Part shown: piece after piece, positions 34,265 through 44,542 of the stretch
Layout: the number at the start of each line of letters is the position of its first letter
Numbering within the stretch: the stretch's first letter is position 1
DNA from: Sthenelais limicola
Taxonomy: Eukaryota; Annelida; Polychaeta; Phyllodocida; Sigalionidae
Assembly (NCBI GenBank): GCA_942159475.1
Contig: OW804094.1
Span: 53,750,966-53,814,965, forward strand
DNA length: 64,000 nucleotides
Direction of reading: 5' to 3'
Translations under genes and position numbers: made by a program
The notes under the pieces: model-generated
The model's input: the letters and a program-made list of their open reading frames with translations, nothing else
Database searches by the model: none
Told to the model about the DNA's origin: nothing

Positions 34265-34914
34265 CTTGTGTAATTGAATGCTATAGTGTACCTATTACAG
34301 TACTGTGCTAACATAACTACCCTCCTGGTCTTAGGAATGTATTATTGCGTATATCCTCTATGTATGTTTCGTATAACCTCTATGTATGTTTTGCACCAGC
34401 TGGACAATTGATTGTTCCAGGCCCGCTGTTTGTTTGTTTATTTGCCTACCTGATCTTCCTTGTTTACTACCTGTCTGTGCATTTGTAAATAACTATTGTG
34501 ATTTGATTAATATACTGGTATGAATGCGTAGTCTCGTCGACTTACCTATGAAAAGTAGTATTTCGTACCCATGTGTCAATTAATAAATGCGAAATTTAGT
34601 CATATATCTTGTACTTTGTGTTCAGAAATCACTGACAACCTCTCACACCTCTCTATTCTAATATTGTAATTTATTAACTAGACTGGAACATATCATCCTT
34701 TTCATTCATCTCATTATTATCTCTCCCATTATTTTGAAATGTATTATAATTGTTTAATAATAACGCAGAATGATTGTAATATTGATCATGCCCTCTCTCA
34801 ATATTATGTTAAAAATATATTTGTAATCTCAGGGCAAAAAGAAAATTCATCCACGGATGAGCGTGCCATAATTGTGTAACAATTTCCTGAATAAATAAAT
34901 TTGTACAAAAAAAA

Positions 34915-36602
34915 GTTTCTTAATGCTTTGTTTCTATACTAGCAACATTCTACTCTCGTTGATACTAGTGATGAACCCATCTGAGACGGTTAACAGTGGA
35001 AAATAGGCCAGTCAAACGCATGTTGTATTTCAAGGGATATCTCCCTTTCTCACCCTCCTTCAGCCCCATCTTTTTTCCCACACTAATGTCCCAATGAAAA
35101 TGGGAAAAAGAGTTGCATCAGGGTGCTTAGTTTCAGTTTCGTAAGATAAGAGTCTTTCCCGCCCTATGACTTTAATTCAAGACACTGTTAAGTTTTAACC
35201 TTGCACAGTATTTAACTGGCATTTACGTAGTGGGAAAAAAGGTTCATTTTTCAGCATTTTAAAAATGTTTATAAGGGAAATAGTGCGGGGGCCAAAGTAT
35301 ACTCTGCACCCCCCCCCCCTGTTTCATTGGTGGGGGAGGGGCATGGCCCCTGTGCCCCACCCCCACCCCCCTGCTTCTGACATGACTGCAGTGTGCAGGG
35401 GGGGGGGGTATGGCAGGAAGTCTAAGTAATTGGTAATTAAATATTTATGTTCGTTTGTCCCAAATTCCTCAGGTGTGAAATGAAGTGAAATAAAAAGCAT
35501 AGCCTATTTAAAATGTTCGTTGTATTTCAAATGCGTCAAAGAGCGTAGGAACGGAAACATCGGAGACGTGCTCAGTGCCGTCACCTAATTTAATGGTATT
35601 AAACTATTGTATAATATTATTGGAACCAAATGGCGGCGCCATCTAGGTTTGTCATATAACTTTGCGCACGGACAAGCCTAAATAGGCCTAATGTACTGGG
35701 CTGTGAGTGGCTAATTTCCAAATGGATCTTAGAGGAGACTAGCAAAAAATGAGGAGGGTTGCTAGAGTGGTTTGCAAATACATACAATATAAATAAAGAC
35801 TATTTACTCTCCTTTGTTCAGCATCTTAAACGCCTTGGTTCTTATGTCAACGGACATTGTCTTTACCCTTACTTGTCATTACAATCCTTGCCTATACATA
35901 GTATTCACATGACGTCACCCCAGTCAGCAGCTATCCTCACTGGCAGCCATAATGTGTGGCAGCATAGATAGCGGGAGACACTAGATCGACAGGATTTCCC
36001 GTTTCGAATGTTTGCTAATGGCAATTATACTTATTATTCCATCATGACACACTAACAAATGACCATATAACCTATCAGCATGCTTTATATAACATTCTCT
36101 AAAACTTTCGGAGGTGAAAACTGCATTTTTTAGGCTTGGAGCACTCATGTCCAGCTAAAGTTGACCCACATTATGGCAAGCCGCGGCGAGTGCCGTGACG
36201 TCAGTGAATACTATGTATTCTATCTGATGTTACACCTTGTTTGACATGAGTAGCTACTTCCCTACTCAACCAGGGTAGGATTACCAAAAGGCCGTTGATC
36301 GGACTAATAAACCATAACGTAACAGGTAATTGGACTTGTTGACTTCGTTTATTAAAGCGTTGAGAGAGCGAATCATAATATATACAACAATTTGTATTCA
36401 GTGAAACATCTACACTTCAATCAATAGGATTGAATTGTAAGACGGGAAATTCTTGCAAAATCTATTGTATCAAGTGTATCGTCATCTGTATGGCCATGTT
36501 GCTATCGTTAACTAAGTTGACTCAGTTTTAAACAAGTATTAAGTAAACAGTTAGTTTATTAACTATTGATCTATTCAACTTTACAATTAGTGTGAACTTA
36601 AT
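34915..36602. other. Intergenic, with C/G-run sequence resembling a hAT end
   Basis: No gene seen. The segment 35281-35412 has runs of C and G around a G(G/T)GGGGAGGGGCATGGCCCC core. It resembles the subterminal region of hAT elements like the one at 14441, but no complete TIR pair was found. The rest is unremarkable AT-rich sequence. Confidence 0.4.
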
Positions 36603-36625
36603 GTAACTATTGAAATATGGTTACA

Positions 36626-36813
36626 ATGTGTTTTGCACGGCCATGAAACTGGGGGTTTTTGGCCATACAAATAGCTGACTGGTTGTCTTCATAAATCAGC
36701 ATTGGTGTGGTTGGTGAGTTTGTTAGGTCAACATCCAAACGGCTTCCTGAGCAGCACTTGCCAAAGCCATGTACTCAGCTTCAATGGTGGAGAGAGCTAC
36801 ACAGCTCTGTTTC
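36626..36813 (-). pseudogene. Copia RNase H, second segment, truncated
   Basis: Resumes as KQSCVALSTIEAEYMALAS and continues with EDNQSAICMAKNP and HGRAKHI before joining the last 18 bp of the LTR. These are the canonical final RNase H blocks. The remaining C-terminus, polypurine tract and most of the 3' LTR are missing. Confidence 0.9.
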
Positions 36814-38391
36814 TTTTTTTATTTTTGCAACAACGTTTTATTCAGATACTAGACTGCCATCGTGGCTTCTACAATGCTAAGATGTCTGAAACGTAAAACA
36901 TGTAAAAGGTATAGCGAGAGGAAATACAAATTTCAACGATTAAAAAAATAAATCTTTACTATATTCACAATTTTCTCAATCAGTCGCACCTTTCTATTCA
37001 CCTGATTTAAACTATATGCATCCAACAATAGGATCAAACTTATCCTTTAACACTGGAATAACTTGTCCTTTTTTTTCCTCTCTCTCTCTTGTTAGTCTTT
37101 TACTCAAATATCAATTCTCTTGTTACAACATTTCTTAAATTCATCCCTTTTTTTCCAAAAGACCCTTTTTTTATTATCATTCAACTTTTAATCTCAAAAG
37201 AGTGTTAACCTGTATAATGCATGCTTATACTCTACAAAACATTAACCAGGATTGTTTTAAATAATCAATATTATCCATGTGTACACTATTAGTCTCCAAG
37301 AGCTGGCAGTACCTATTGATTCTCAACGACTTTACACTTTATACCCTCCAGGCTCAAATTGGACATGGGTAAATCTGTAGGTATCAATAGTGTTGGACAA
37401 ACAATTATCGTCATGTTGCTGCTCTCCTGTCCTGACTTTCAGGAAGAGGAGAAAGTCTTCTACCCTCCTTGTTTCGTCCTGGATTATCTCTTCTGCATGT
37501 TCTGTGATTTTTACAAGTTGTTTCTTGATCCTGATTTCTTCACTACTCTCCACTTCTCCACTGACATTTTTGACTATGATTTCTCCCTTTATGTCGAACT
37601 TCTCAGATTCTTCACTCTCCACTTCTCTTGCAACACTATTGGCTGTGGTTTCTGCCTTTATGTTCAACTTTTCCAATTCTGTACTCTCCACTTTGCTTGC
37701 ATTCTCCAATTCTTCCAACTCTATCAGTTGCTCTATCAGCCGGGTGCAGTTGTCCATGAACCGGGTATGGTATTCTTTTTCTTCCTTCTGCATATCCTTA
37801 ACCAGGCTCTTGAGGTCAACCCAAACTCCAGTCTCCATTGCTATCATTGATGCTCACGCTTTAACACAAGAGGGTTGTAAGCTGGTTAACAATCGTGCTG
37901 CCACCTAGTGTGAGGCAGGGTAAGTGCACCCTGCCCTGACTGAGTGGCTGAGTTCCAGATTTTAACAACAGGGGGCTGCACTGCTTAACGTCTGGGTCTA
38001 GTGTATGCAATGAGTTTTTGATGCTCAACTAATAATCAACAACTTATTATTATAGTGAGTGTACTTTCCTTGATGTCTTCATGTATTATGTCAACACAGT
38101 CTATCCAATTTAGTCCAAGTATGCCTATATTTGAGTCAGAGACTCAGTCCTGTACTGGCCACATGTGGGTGATAATACCAGATTTTGACCAATGGGTTAT
38201 CACTGTAGTATCGGCCCAAACGATCGGTGATCGGCGGGAATAATAATCTGCTTATTTCTCCACAAATCCTTAGTTTCAATTTGATAACCTTTGAAATTAT
38301 GCGTCTTTGGGATATTATTAAAGCCCAGCTAGACTTTAGGAATCCAATTCCACCGTAATCCTGAAAAAAAGGAGAATTATCTTGAGCTAGG
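36814..38391 (-). mobile_element. 1.6-kb insertion in copia RNase H, probable retroposed mRNA (processed copy)
   Basis: Read on the minus strand it ends with AATAAA (36842-36837), about 15 nt, and an A-rich tail merging into the copia sequence at about 36814. It contains an intron-free 171-codon ORF (37847-37332) followed by about 480 bp of 3' UTR-like sequence. This is the layout of a processed retrocopy. No clear target duplication was found, and LINE origin is not excluded. Confidence 0.55.
37332..37847 (-). CDS. Unrecognised acidic coiled-coil ORF (171 aa) in a retroposed segment
   Basis: Starts METGVWVDLKSLVKDMQ after an upstream in-frame Met. It is very rich in Glu, Lys and Ile with heptad-like spacing (RLIEQLIELEELENAS, then IRIKKQLVKITEHAEEI). 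Two imperfect repeats of about 28 residues each contain VE(S)EESEKFDIKGE or the similar VESTELEKLNIKAE. No membrane segment or known domain. It may be a host gene retrocopy or a mobile-element protein; no function is assigned. Confidence 0.45.
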   Translation of the reverse strand: MIAMETGVWVDLKSLVKDMQKEEKEYHTRFMDNCTRLIEQLIELEELENASKVESTELEKLNIKAETTANSVAREVESEESEKFDIKGEIIVKNVSGEVESSEEIRIKKQLVKITEHAEEIIQDETRRVEDFLLFLKVRTGEQQHDDNCLSNTIDTYRFTHVQFEPGGYKV

Positions 38392-38577
38392 CTCACACTG
38401 ACGGCGGTTCCACAGATCTGGAAGATGTACCTAGAGGTGGATCTGCGATCATTGATATCGCCAGCCCAGTCAGAGTTGGAGTATCCAATGCAGTCGCCTG
38501 GATTACCCTTCTCAAAGCACAGACCATAGTTGATGGTCCCCTTCAAGTAGCGCATGATTCGCTTCACTGCCGTCCAG
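38392..38577 (-). pseudogene. Copia RNase H, first segment
   Basis: After the 539-bp insertion the copia frame resumes with VKRIMRYLKGTINYGL, GYSNSDWAGD (RNase H Asp region) and RRSTSRYIFQICGTAVS. It then breaks at about 38391 where the second insertion begins. Confidence 0.9.
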
Positions 38578-39116
38578 AAATTTAGCCCGCTAGCTATAGG
38601 CCTACAGGATACTATATTTTTTTTGGTTTTTGTACTTATAGTTGTCGTTTTTTCTCACTTTTAACTGCCCACCACCCCGCCCTGCTTCCCCCACTCTCTC
38701 CTCCTTGTTAATGTTATTGTGTAATACCTGCTCCCCACTGTACCGCCGTCACCGAGCGCTACTGTGGAGCAGGGAGGGAAGCGTGAGCCTACTAACCACA
38801 TGCATGCATGCAGAGGGGTGGTTGAAGCTATGTAAACATGGCAGGGCTGAGTGACAACAGGTAGAGGGTGCATGAATGTTTTCAAAACAGCATTTCTGTA
38901 CCATGAACGCAGTAGTTTTTCCAGAGAAAAGGGTAGCTAACTAAGTGAAGTTTCTCTCAGGCGAATTACAGGTCGCCACTTACATGGGATAACAACAAAA
39001 GTTAGGCCATAAGTAGGGGTTGTTTATATATGGGGAGTGGACGCTGATTGATAGGGCGACGGGAGGAATTTCAGATATGGGATTCCACCCTCATAGAGGG
39101 CGGGTCAGTCGCGCCT
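38578..39116. mobile_element. 539-bp unclassified insertion in copia, 7-bp target duplication
   Basis: CGTCCAG flanks both sides (38571-38577 and 39117-39123). Excising the segment with one copy joins copia SNEHW to TAVKRIMRYL exactly. No ORF of note. The right part read on the minus strand contains GGGTGGAATCCC, vaguely like a tRNA B box, so a SINE is possible. No long TIR or A-tail was seen. Confidence 0.75.
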
Positions 39117-41663
39117 CGTCCAGTGCTCGTTTGATGGTTTCGAGCAGAACTTAGCTACATTACTCACAGCATATGTGATGTCTGGTCTTGTCCATGTAGA
39201 TAAGTACAGTAGGCTGCCAACAGCTGATTGATACAGCGACTGGTTGACGGCCTCACTATCTTCATTAGTTTTGGTGAGTTTGACGCTAGTGTCCACTGGT
39301 GTCGCCACTTGTTTGGCCTCGCTCATCTTGAATTTCTCAAACACTCTCTCAGTGTAAGCTGATTGACCCATCCAGATATTCACAGGATTGGTCAACAGCT
39401 ACACCCAAGAAGTATTTGAGTTTACCCATGTCGGTCACAGTAAACTCATCAGCGATGGCCTTCTTCACCTTCTTCATTTTGCGTTCATCTCCTACTGCTA
39501 TGATTATGTCATCAACATAGACAGCAAGAGTCACCAATCCTCCTTCTGATGTGTATATACACGGGTCATAAGTAAATTGGCTGAACCCAATCTTGCACAG
39601 GTGTTCGTCGAGTGCAGCATTCCAGCAGCGTGGTGATTGTTTAAGGCCATAGATGCTCTTCTTTAGCCTACAAACAAGGTCTTCCTTGCCTCTAACCTTA
39701 AACCCTTCTGGCTGCTTCATATACACTTCCTCCTTCAGGGTGCCATTTAAGAAGGCTGTCACATCCAGCTGATGCAGATGGAGGTAGTGCAATCACTGTG
39801 CGGACTGACTCTGACCTCACCAACCAAGTCACAGACTTTATTTCCATGGAGTGAGTCCATCTCCATTTTCATGGCATCCTGCCATTTCGTCTTGTTCGGT
39901 CCAGACACTACATCCCGTAGAGAAGTTGGTTGGGGATTAGTGTGAGTCAGTTGCACCCAATAGCCATACATGTTAGGTGCTCTCCTCTCACGACGTGGCC
40001 TTGGAGCTGCTGGCTCCTCTTGCCCCATTACTGGCTCAACTTCCTCTACTACTGGCACATTTTGGTTTGCCACTGGTGCATCTTCCTCCACCACAGACTC
40101 CTTGTTACTGCTGTCAAGGAGTATGGTCGTCTTGATAGAGCAGCTAGGCTCCTTCTTCACCTCAGGTTTGGGCTCCTTCTCCACAGCAGATTGCTCCTTC
40201 TCAACCCCATGCTTTGTCTCATCAAAGATGACATCACGGCTGAGAATCACCTTGGAGCGCTTCACAATATACATTCTGTATCCCTTGGTAGTGGTACCAT
40301 ACCCAAGGAAGATGTACCTCCTGGTTTAGGGTCGAATTTCTTCCTTTCATCCTTAGGTATGTGCATACCGACATGAGGTTAGCGTAGAATTTCTTCCTTT
40401 CATCTTTAGGTATGTGCATACCGACATGAGGTTTCTCACCAGTCAGAGACTTATAAGGAGTCAACTGCAGTGGTTGGGCTCCGGTTCCTCAAGTGCACAG
40501 CTGTAGACACAGCTTCTGCCCAAAACTTGCGGGGGAGTGTAGACTCAGCCAGCATACAGCGGGCTGTCTCAACAATGGTGCAGTTCATTCTCTCTGTAAC
40601 CCCATTTTGCTCCGGCGTTTTTGGTACAGTTAGCTCCTGTCTGATCCCTTCCTTCCTGAGATAGGTTTGAAACTCAGTTGAGGTATACTCGCCACCATTG
40701 TCGGTCTGAAGTGCCTTCAATCTCATACCCGTAGAAGTCTCTACTTGGGCTTTCCATTCCAGAAATTGATTGAACACTTGGTCCTTGTGTTTTATAGCAC
40801 ATACACCCAGGTGTACCGAGTCTTGTCACAACAAAAGTTAGGAAGTATTCACAGCCACTGAGTGATTTGGTACTCATCTTCCCACACACATCACTATGTA
40901 CCAAACCCAACGCTGCTTCACTTCTCTTTGCACCACTGGTAGGAAACTTGGTGCGATGGTGTTTTCCTTGAACACATGGTTCACACACACCTAGATCATC
41001 ATTCATATTACAGTCCAGTCCAACAACCATGCTTTCTGCATTCTGTTTCCTCATGTTCTGACTGCCAAGATGTCCATATCTCTTGTGCCACAGTTCTTCA
41101 GTGGGCTTGTTCCCTTTCTGCGCCACAGCTGCAACGTGGTTGTTCTCCTTGCAGTTCAGATAGTATAGATTCCCTACCTTCTCTCCTGTTACCACAATCT
41201 CACCACTAGAGTCAATGAATTGGCATCCATGATGAGTAAATACAGTGCTCTCTACGTAGTGAGTGGCCTGAGTAGGCCTACTAAGGAGATTGAAATAGAG
41301 CTCAGGCACATATAAAGCATTTCTCAGTTTGGCAGTCTTCACTTTACCTTCAGGGAGTTCCATTTCCAGTGAGACAGTCCCAGTCCCTACTCCAGGTAGA
41401 TCATACCCATCTCCTACTGTAACACCTTGTGGTTGATCAAGAGGGGTATAAGTAAGGAACTTAGACCTATCATCGCACATATGACCCGTGGCTCCAGAGT
41501 CAATGATCCATCCTCCCGGTGCTGCCCCCTTGACGGACAGAGCATGCATCACAGTCAGCCCAACGTAGTCACTGTCAGAGCCGCTGTCCTCCCTGGCACT
41601 GTGCACTCTGTGTGGCTTGCTCTTTCCTTTGTCCTTGCCCTCGGACTTCTTAAGTGGGGACAC
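39105..41663 (-). pseudogene. Copia pol: protease, integrase and reverse transcriptase, frameshifted
   Basis: In order: the protease motif WIIDSGATGHMC (about 41510); the integrase zinc site WHKRYGHLG and CEPCVQGKH; catalytic Asp in LVHSDVCGK, Asp in TDNGGEYTS and Glu in TPEQNGVTERM; then RT with QLDVTAFLNG, IYGLKQSPRCW and catalytic YVDDIII (about 39510), and the connection ending at SNEHW (39124). A 53-bp tandem duplication (40334-40437) sits between integrase and RT. Several frame changes separate the blocks, so no polyprotein can be made. Confidence 0.93.
40334..40437 (-). repeat. 53-bp tandem duplication inside copia pol
   Basis: The unit beginning GAATTTCTTCCTTTCATC occurs at 40334 and again at 40387, nearly identical. 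Since 53 is not a multiple of three, it shifts the frame, which contributes to pol inactivation. Confidence 0.85.
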
Positions 41664-42356
41664 TCACGCTTAATATGGGCCACCTTTTGACAATGGTAGC
41701 ATTTAGGTCCTTTAGCAGTCACTTTCTGACCCTTTTGCTGCCTCCGAACATTGCCTTGTCCGATGCAGTACTGTGTGAGGAAGTACCATTCTCATACTTT
41801 CTCTCCTCATGGAGCAGTTGCTCCGTGACTACTTCCATCTTGGGCACATCCGTACATGCCTCGAAAGCCGTGACGAGCATGCCATAGGAGTCTGGCAAGC
41901 TGGCAAGAAGATGCACTACTCGGTCCTCATCGGTAATGGCGTCCCCAACTACCGATAATGCATTGAATGTTTCAGTCATTGTCCTGATGGGATCCTGTAC
42001 AGAATCACCATCCTTCAGCTTTAGTGAATACAGTTTCTTCCCCAGATGAAGCTTGTTGGCCCACGACTTCTTCTGAAACTGATCCGCTAGCTTGGTCCAT
42101 ACTGCAACTGGACTAGTGGGCTCCCCAACTAAGCACAAGAGTGCTGGGTCAATTGATAAAACAATAATGGCCAAGGCTTTGTCCCATGGTCTATCAAACT
42201 TTACCCTAGCATCACCATTCTCTGCAGTTGGTCGAGTTTCAGTCCCTTGTACAATATTCCACAGCCCATCCTTCATCAAGGCCATTTGGCACTATAGCTT
42301 CCATGTTGGGTAGTTACTTCCCTTGAGTGAAGAAATTGATGCTGTATTTGCCGCCA
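41664..42356 (-). pseudogene. Copia gag (UBN2-type) with CCHC knuckle, one amber stop
   Basis: ATG at 42356; the first 20 codons end in SNYPTWKL followed by an in-frame TAG (about 42294), then open frame to 41719. Capsid-like motifs are DKALAIIVLSIDP, WTKLADQFQKKS and LLASLPDSYGMLVTA. A frame change leads to the zinc knuckle CYHCQKVAHIKREC (C-X2-C-X4-H-X4-C, about 41665-41700) joined to the pol frame. Nucleic-acid binding and particle assembly are the family roles. Confidence 0.9.
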
Positions 42357-42510
42357 TTTTCGATTTGAGTATACACAGAAAACTCAAAACTCCTATGTCT
42401 CATAAAAGTTCTTTCCTGCACTCAAAAAGTTCACAAAACTTAGCTCGGCATCTGCACAAAGTACTCACTGACTATTTTGTCCACAATTGAAGGTGTCTGG
42501 GCCCATAACC

Positions 42511-42692
42511 TATTGAAATATGGTTACAAACTGCAGAGAAACAGGAGACGTCCTTACTGTTTGGCGTCAGTCATACTAAGGGATGCTGAGCAAGCTTTAT
42601 TTCAACAGGAAAGCATCCGCCGTAATTGGGTCAGCAATGACGTAATAGCAAAGTCGTAAAATGATACGAAACTAAAGTGAATATTTTTAACA
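42511..42692 (-). repeat. Copia 5' LTR (182 bp) with primer-binding site
   Basis: Read on the minus strand it starts TGTTAAAAATATTC and ends TGTAACCATATTTCAATA. It contains a CRE-like TTACGTCA about 45 bp in and AATAAAG (about 42593-42600) as a likely poly(A) signal. The adjacent GGTTATGGGCCCAG (42497-42510) is a copia-type primer-binding site. The 3' end reads ...CAATA rather than the usual ...CA; the end was placed by the GTAAC duplication at the other terminus. Confidence 0.85.
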
Positions 42693-42697
42693 GTAAC

Positions 42698-44511
42698 TAC
42701 ATGGCATTTCCAAGGGAAACGTTTCTCCGATGCAGTGACTTGTGTCCGATGTCAAGTGATAGTAACTGCGATGTAGGCTATGACTGAACATGGCGTCCTG
42801 GACGGCATTGGTGTTGACAAAGAATTTTTTAAAAAGTTTGCCAGTTGTTTTCACTTGTAATCCAACTTCTACCAACTAGATTTACAAAATGAAAACAGAT
42901 TCTAAGAGCAAAGTGTTCTATCTATAGGCCGGATGGTTTTTATATTTCTACAAAGATGAGTTCACTTTGATTCAGCCTTTCAAACACGGCCGAAAAGCTA
43001 CGGCAAGGTAGTCCATACACACAGCTATATCGACCCTAAAGTTTACTTTGTTAAAAATGTTTGCCGATCGTCTTCTTTGTAAATCAGCTTCGACCTACTA
43101 GATTTTCAAAATAAAAACAGATTCCAAAGAAGAGAGAGTAGGTCTATATATGTCTGATCATTTTAGTAATTTTCTGATTATTAATTCATTTTGATTTAGC
43201 TGTTTTAGCACGGCCAAAAAGACATGGCGAAGACAACGTTTCCGACCTGCCTGAACGAAGCAGTAACCTGACAACAGCTTGTCAATTTTAGGTGAAAGAG
43301 TTCTGTATTTTCGATATTTCGTCATCAAAATCAATTTTGATCAGTTTATAATTAACGGAATTGTTAGTTTGGGTTTAAAACAGATTTAGTACTTCGAATA
43401 ATTTCTTTAGGTATCACTTTTTTTAACTACATTATGACGATTATTAAGATCTTAGTAAATTATTATACATGTATTTTGTATGTATGATTTTAATTGTTTG
43501 TGTCTTCTCATCCCACAATGGATTATTGAATAAATTGTAAATGAAGGAATGCAATGAAGTAGCAATTGTCATATGCCAAACTTATCTATTAATTATCTGT
43601 TGAAATAAATGAATTTAAAACACATTTTATGGACAAACCAGTTATCTTGGTCACACCAGAACATAATAAATGATGTAATAGTGGATTATACCTAAGGAGT
43701 AGTGCCATTTAAATAATGCTGATTCACCTCACCTGAGGGTAGTATGAACCACGTACAGGGATGAGGGGTTGACGAGCAGGAGTTGCCCAAATAAAGAAGT
43801 TACAAGGCCTGCATTGGGACGCATGTTCTAAGATTGTATAGGAAGTTCGCATGGCCCTTCACGCTACATATCTTGGTGGAATGTCCGGTGTGGTTTCCAT
43901 ATAGTAATAACATACCCACCGCAATATTACTGGAACCGCATGTAAAGAAGGGCTTGGGAAAATTATAATAAGAGGTACATTGGGTTAAAATATTAAGCGG
44001 TATTAGTTTGTTATGCAGGGATGAGCGAATGAGTCAAGCCAGCAGCAAAGCTTTTAAACTGACCGCCTACTCGGGATTAAAATAGATAATGTGTCTACAC
44101 GATATGATATTCCCACTACTCTCTGCCTTTTGAGCTTTTCACTCTACCTAAAATTTGTCAATATGTGAAAATCTATTTCACACGTCTGACCACATTCCAA
44201 CCGAAGAGTGTACAAGGAATAGCAACAACTTGGATTTGAGACGTACATCGGTGTGCCCAATTGATGACATGGAATGATTCACATACCTTTAAATGGTTGA
44301 ATTCCATAGTTAAAGTAAAACGTGACATTTGATTGTTTCTTTAGGGGAAACAGATTGTGATACGGTAGTATCAGTATCTTTAAATAAAGGTATTCTTTTT
44401 TTATTAATGGATAATAAACAACTTATTTATTATTCATTCGAGAAATGGTTTCATATCAGCTATATATAGTGTAATACACAAGGACCATGCAAGACAGCAG
44501 AGTTTCTACAT

Positions 44512-44542
<31 letters not shown>

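Larger units (their letters stand above)
23170..34914 (+). mobile_element. Outer CR1-like (Jockey-superfamily) LINE, multi-ORF, heavily interrupted
   Basis: Recognisable LINE parts occur in order on the + strand: a coiled-coil/RRM ORF1 (23.2 and 24.8-25.2 kb), a NADAR domain (25.25-25.6 kb), an SGNH esterase ORF (25.86-26.4 kb), a short duplicated ORF (27.3-27.7 kb), an apurinic-type endonuclease (27.7-28.4 kb), a reverse transcriptase (30.5-31.3 kb) and the LINE C-terminal tail (33.66-34.26 kb). The 3' end has AATAAATAAA and an 8-A tail at 34907-34914. Later insertions at 26443, 28771 and 31319, with several stops and frameshifts, make it a fossil. Esterase domains are known in ORF1 of CR1-like LINEs; the NADAR domain is less expected. 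The exact 5' end is not determined. Confidence 0.8.
36608..42692 (-). mobile_element. Ty1/copia LTR retrotransposon, GTAAC target duplications, 3' LTR deleted
   Basis: Minus-strand gag-pol in copia order (gag, protease, integrase, RT, RNase H). GTAAC lies immediately outside both ends (36603-36607 and 42693-42697). The right side has a complete 182-bp LTR. At the left, RNase H is cut at its C-terminus and joined directly to the last 18 bp of the LTR (36608-36625). The primer-binding site GGTTATGGGCCCAG is the internal initiator-tRNA type of Drosophila copia. Two later insertions interrupt RNase H (36814-38391 and 38578-39116). Stops and frameshifts make it defective. Confidence 0.93.

Noticed and set aside
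37359..37908. Two + strand ORFs of 163 and 172 codons inside the copia insertion
   Set aside because: Antisense shadows of the acidic coiled-coil ORF; their Phe/Ser/Cys-rich composition is the complement of Glu/Lys codons.
38800..39116. tRNA-like B-box string in the 539-bp insertion as a tRNA gene
   Set aside because: No cloverleaf or A box at the proper distance could be formed by eye; at most a decayed SINE head.
39930..40376. + strand ORFs across copia pol
   Set aside because: Antisense of the integrase-RT linker region.
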